DNA of 64,000 nt. Source: Cytidiella melzeri (taxonomy: Eukaryota > Basidiomycota > Agaricomycetes > Polyporales > Irpicaceae). The notes beneath the pieces were generated by a model. It was not told the DNA's origin. It saw only the letters and a program-made list of their open reading frames with translations, and made no database searches. Location of the stretch: contig JABYQR010000167.1 of NCBI GenBank assembly GCA_022592445.1, forward strand, positions 32,589-96,588. Direction: 5' to 3'. Within the stretch, counting starts at the first letter, position 1, and each line of letters begins with the position of its first letter. The translations under genes and the position numbers were made by a program. Below, one piece after another: positions 59,754 to 64,000 of the stretch.

Positions 59754-60312
59754 CTCCCCCTCGCTAAGTATGGTGGGTCGTTTTCTTCGAACTGCCTTGA
59801 CTGTAGCACCCGGAACGCTGATCTCAAGTCCAAGCATTTGTCGGAACTTGACGAACTTGACTCTTCCGAGATTCTTGGTGAAAAGGTTGGCCGGGTTTTC
59901 CTCTCCTGGAACAAATAGAATTTGTACGAGTTGCTGGTCGACAACATCGCGAATGAAATGATAGCAAATGTCAATATGCTTCGAGCGCTTCTCGGTCACA
60001 GGGTTGGTAGAGACAAGTATTGCGCCTTGGTTGTCACAACAGATCGGGATGGGTTTGAGATTGTAGCCAAGCTCAGAGAGCATTGATCTAACCCAGATCA
60101 CCTGGCGCGAGCAATCGCTCAGGGCCATGTACTTGGCGTCCATTGATGAGTGTGCAACTGTACGTTGTGCGCGTGACTGCCAGCTGAATACACCTCCTGC
60201 GAGTTTGAGGATGTAGCCAGTCTGTGAATGGCGAGTGTTAGGATCTGATCCCCAATCCGCATCTGTGAATGCGACTAGACCTAAGTCTGTTGCGGAGCGA
60301 CTGCTGCTATGC
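59754..60312 (-). pseudogene. pol: copia-2 Pol C-terminus (RNase H)
   Basis: Minus-strand end of a copia polyprotein. It has the RNase H part FTDADWGSDPNTRHSQTGYI (about 60270), AHSSMDAKYMALSDCSRQVI (about 60150), ICCDNQGAILVSTNPV and KRSKHIDICYHFIRD. The closing VDQQLVQILFVPGEENPANL then FTKNLGRVKFVKFRQMLGL runs into the polypurine tract and 3' LTR. Gypsy-3 interrupts it at 60313 (TSD-like TATGC at 60308-60312), so the rest of the element lies beyond the window. Confidence 0.85.
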
Positions 60313-61023
60313 TGATAACCCTAAAAAGGGAGTGAAGTAGAGAGGAAGGGGGTGGATCTCCAACGACGACAACGAGGTCAAAGTCGATGATGAGCAGGCG
60401 AGCAGGCACTAGGGCCGGATACTGGCAGTGCAAATGACGAAGTTAATAGCATGCTTATACTAGGTTACATTGAGTAACTCACCTGGCAGTGCAAATGACG
60501 AAGAGGTCAAGATGCAGAACCAGGGAGGGTAAGGGGTACTATATATACTGTGTCTGGGTGGTCTGTGCACCAGTTCCCACACTAGGGACTGGAGTAACTG
60601 TGGGACTGGAGTAACAATAGAACAATAAGGAACCCGGGTAACTGTCAAGGACCTGAGTAACTGTCAAGGACCGGAGTAACTGTCAAGGACCTGAGTAACT
60701 GTCAAGGACCAGGGTACGTAGAACAATAGAACTAGAACAATACAACAATAGAACAATAAGACCTGGGGGAATCCCTGGGGAATCCCCATCAATGGAAGAG
60801 GAACAATAGAACAATAGCCTAGGTTGATCTGGAACCGCTCCAGACTGAGTCTAGGTTTTGGGTCTGGACTATTGATAAATAAGGCAGGATGTCACGTGAC
60901 CCAGGTTAGGGTTAGGTCCGGTAACACTCCTAGCCGGAAAATAAGCGCTCTAGATAGGCGCCTAAGGCTGTAAACTTGTGAAAATATTGGAAAAATCCGG
61001 TCTCTGTTGGACTATCCATGTCA
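60313..61023 (-). repeat. 3' LTR of gypsy-3
   Basis: On the minus strand it starts TGACATGGATAGTCC (61023), directly after the polypurine tract AGGAGGGGGG, and ends GGGTTATCA (60313), 711 bp. It contains a tandem array of about 21 bp (GTAACTGTCAAGGACC.GA, 60640-60715), AGAACAATAGAACAATA runs, and a duplicated TGGCAGTGCAAATGACGAAG (60425 and 60484). Confidence 0.85.
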
Positions 61024-61041
61024 TTACCCCCCTCCTAAAAT

Positions 61042-64000
61042 TCATCGCCTCGATGAACTAAGACCAGGGACTCTACCATCTGCCCACTCGAGGTCAGATG
61101 CTATAGCTTCTGTGATGTTCTCCAACGGTTTCCAAGGGATGGAGTCGAAGAGTGCTTTGGGTAATCTCTGAGGCGCGTTGGTATGTCTGGCGTGGAACTC
61201 TGCAATGCTCTCTTTTGCATTGGTCAGATTTACTGCAGGTTCCCACGTTACATCGCCTTCTCCATAGCCTTTCCATTTGACTAGGTACTGCATTTGCTTC
61301 CGATAGATCCGACTGTCTAGGATCTTCTCAACTTCATAGACTTGTTGATCATCTACTATGATCGGTGCTGGTGGTTCTGGTATGAGGCCGTTTACTTCGT
61401 TTCCTCGATACGGAGATAGCCGTTCGACGTTGATGTTGTCGTGAATACGATATCCGGATTTGAGTTTGATCCGATATGTATGTTCACCGGTCTTCTGAAG
61501 AACTGTGAAGGGACCAAGCTGTCTAGGCCCTAGCTTGTCAGACTGCTGATGTACTTTGACGTTCTTGGAAGACAACCACACGAGGTCCCCTTCCTTGAAG
61601 ACTGGAGTAGCTCTACGGGTATATCCGGAAGCTTCGGCCATCTTTTCCTTAGAGAGACGCGAGGCAGCTTCGGCTTCTGCCCGAACCTGTCTGAGCTTTT
61701 CTAGGCGTGCGTCTAGATTTGGCATACGACTTTGACGACCAATAGGAATGGTAAAGTCCGGTAGATACCCGTACATGACTTCAAACGGAGAGTGCTGAGT
61801 AGATGAGTTGACCCGGGAATTGATGGCGAATTCAGCCACTGGGATGTATTCTGCCCAATCATCTTGTCGTTGGTCAACAAAGAGTCGTAGAATCTTTTCT
61901 ACCTCTTGATTGGTTCTTTCCGTTTGACCATTGGCCTGAGGGTGGTAGGCGGTAGTCATGGCGCCAGTGATGCCTAGCCGTTTGTACAACGCTTGCATGA
62001 CACGAGCTGCAAACTGGGGTCCTCTATCGGATATAAACTGTCGGGGAATGCCGTGGAGCCTGAACACCTCTCTGATGTGAAGGTCGGCTATACCGTCTGC
62101 TGTGACCGTAGACTGAGTTGGAATTACATGTGTTTGCTTGCTGTACAAGTCTGTGTACACGGCAATCATGTCAAATCCCTTACTACGTGGGAGTGGTCCG
62201 ACTAAGTCTACACCAACCACCTGCCAAGGTCCGTCTGGTACTTCGATAGGCTGTATTGGGGCAACCGGGTGCTGTGCTGATTTGGTTCGCTGACACTTGT
62301 CACATCCGAGGACGTATTGTTCTACAAATGATGCCATACGAGGCCACCAATAGTGCCGTGTTACTAGTTCCAGGGTTGCATGTTTACCAGGATGTCCTGC
62401 TGGTAGTGCATCGTGGCATCGACGTACAATCTCCTTTCGGACTTCTCGATCTTTGGGAATGTACAGCTTTCCTTTGTAGTACACCAGTCCGCTGTCTTCT
62501 TCCCACTCTAGTCCACCATCTGTCAACTTCCGGGGTCCGTCCTTCTTTAGCTTGGCTAATCCCTGAACCACCTCTGCTTCTCGAAGGCTGATGTCTCTGA
62601 TTCGAGCTTCCAATGGGTCTGTTTCTAGAGTACTTGAGGCAGCTATGGTTTGGAAGTATTCGGGTTTCAGCACAACTTGTTCTTTGTTGTCTGATGCATC
62701 TAGCACTTCCAAGGTTCTAACTCTGGACAGCGGGTCACCTTGAGTAAGGGTCTTTCCGGGTTTGTGGGTCAACACGAAATCAAACCGGCTAAGGTATAAG
62801 GACCACCGAGCTTGTCGTCTAGACAGATCCTGAGCGGTACGCCAGTACTGCAGATTCTGATGATCTGTGATAATCTCGAAGGGCGCGGGTAATCCTTCCA
62901 GATAGTGACGCCAATCTTCGAGAGCTCTGATGATAGCGAGCATTTCTCGATCATAGATCTCATAGTTCCGTTCCGCTTCGGCCATAGACTGAGACCGGAA
63001 CGCTACTGGGTGCCATTGTCCATCCTCTAGTTTCTGCAATAGAACCCCTCCAGTTGCAAAGCCAGACGCATCAACTTCAATACGTGTGGGACGATCGGGT
63101 TCCCATGTGACTAGGATGGGTTCCTGAGTGAACGCATCTTTGAGCATCTGAAAAGCGTTCTGCTGTGCTTCTCCCCACTTCCAAGGTTGGTCTTTCTTGG
63201 TGAGATCATGTAGGGGACGAGTATGCCGTGCAAAGTCCTTGATGAAACGTCGGTAGAAGTTGGCAAATCCAATGAAGCCGCGTACATCACGGAGGTTCTG
63301 TGGTACCGGCCAGTTGGTGATAGCTTCTATTTTACCCGAGTCCATACGGATCTTTCCGTTACCGATGATTAGACCTAAGTACTCGACTTGTGACTGTTCA
63401 AATTCGCATTTCTCGGGCGAAGTACAGTCATTGGCTTCAAGTCTGGCTAGTACTTCATGGACGAGTTTACGATGTTCCGTGATGTCTGAGCTGAAGATGA
63501 GGATGTCATCCAGTACACTGAGACCTTTCCTTCCGCAATGAGATCAGCAAAGATGGAGTTCATCATTGCTTGAAACGTGGCTGGAGAATTGGTCATGCCA
63601 AACAACATCACCTTAGGCTGAACAGCCCTCGGTTTGTCACAAATGCACCCTTCCATTCGTCATTTTCTTTGATCCGAATGTTATGGTAACCCCATCGTAC
63701 GTCAAACTTAGTGAAGATTTTGCTTGACGAAGTCGATTGGTAATGTCTGATACCAAGGGAGTGGGTAGCGGTTTTTGATCGTGATGTCATTCAACCGCGA
63801 TAATCCTGAACAAGCCGAAGCTTGCCATCCTTCTTCTTGACGAAGAATACCGGTGAGGCCATGGGCGACTTGGATGGGACAATATATCCTTTCGCTAGGT
63901 TTTCCTCAATAAACTTGTCTAACTCCGCTTGTTCATTCGGAGACATGGGGTAGACCTTGGATCTGAACATCTTCGGGTTCTCTGTTAGATCAATCGTGTG
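61042..64000 (-). pseudogene. pol: gypsy-3 Pol (chromodomain Ty3/gypsy), partial at window end
   Basis: Minus strand; the 5' part lies beyond 64000. The RT begins with ..[19 protein letters not shown] sequence at 63830-63870, then [20 protein letters not shown] (about 63700). The catalytic YLDD motif near 63513 is split by a one-base loss, so the frame changes within it. From 63345 a 767-codon frame is intact to 61042. It holds the RT connection VRGFIGFANFYRRFIKDF, RNase H (IEVDASGFATGGVLL, NYEIYDREMLAI), the H2C2 zinc domain (HYWWPRMASFVEQYVLGCDKC), the integrase D,D-35-E core ([54 protein letters not shown]), the GPF/Y region, and a chromodomain YLVKWKGYGEGDVTWEPAVN (about 61260). At least two shifts in RT make this copy defective. 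It is close in sequence to gypsy-1. Confidence 0.9.

Noticed and set aside
60640..60715. GTAACTGTCAAGGACC repeats as a separate satellite
   Set aside because: They lie wholly inside the gypsy-3 LTR and are best treated as part of it.

Overview
The window is nuclear DNA of a basidiomycete fungus, most likely an agaricomycete. Host genes have many short introns (about 50-60 bp, GT..AG). They include a WDR7/rabconnectin-like WD40 gene, a membrane-anchored cytochrome P450 and a remnant of the basidiomycete DUF6589 family. Almost everything else is transposable elements: chromodomain Ty3/gypsy, Ty1/copia, pogo and Tc1 DNA transposons, and a LINE with an RNase H domain. I saw no bacterial operons, CRISPR arrays, rRNA genes or tRNA genes.

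Layout, left to right. 1-3.7 kb: the C-terminal part of a WDR7-like gene (+). 4.6-7.8 kb: a complete Tc1-type DNA transposon with about 50-bp inverted repeats and TA target duplications. It carries a DDE transposase (+) and, convergent to it, a second intron-rich gene for a SAM-like-domain protein (-). 8.6-15.5 kb: a DUF6589 remnant, a solo LTR, several tandem-repeat arrays of different period, and one small intact spliced gene of unknown function. 15.5-18.6 kb: two LTRs of one family in inverted orientation. The left one is split by a solo LTR of another family. The right one is followed by a primer site resembling the anticodon region of initiator tRNA-Met.

19.4-33.2 kb is a multi-level nest. 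A Ty3/gypsy element (gypsy-1; LTRs differ at one noticed position, 5-bp duplication AGGTG) sits inside the transposase gene of a pogo-like element (TA duplication). The pogo element sits inside element C (TG..CA ends, CCGT duplication). Element C lies back to back with element A, an inverted relative that shares the same CCGT. Together C and A interrupt sequence that continues at 33.2 kb. Element A and a third relative, element B (57.8-59.7 kb), each keep an intact 175-codon gene for a Cys/His-rich protein I cannot assign. 33.2-37.0 kb: an unassigned 430-residue gene and a truncated copia element.

37.4-43.3 kb: a decayed gypsy (gypsy-2, minus strand) containing a solo LTR, with another solo LTR next to it. 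44.3-46.7 kb: the P450 gene (-). 47.8 to about 56.5 kb: a LINE on the minus strand with a poly(A) tail, an intact 1,696-residue ORF2, an ORF1 with a zinc knuckle and a further upstream ORF. 57.7-60.3 kb: the 3' end of a second copia, whose LTR is split by element B. 60.3-64 kb: the 3' LTR and pol of gypsy-3 (-), inserted into that copia and running off the window.

The most interesting candidates are the two-gene Tc1 transposon and the A/B element family with its conserved small Cys/His protein.
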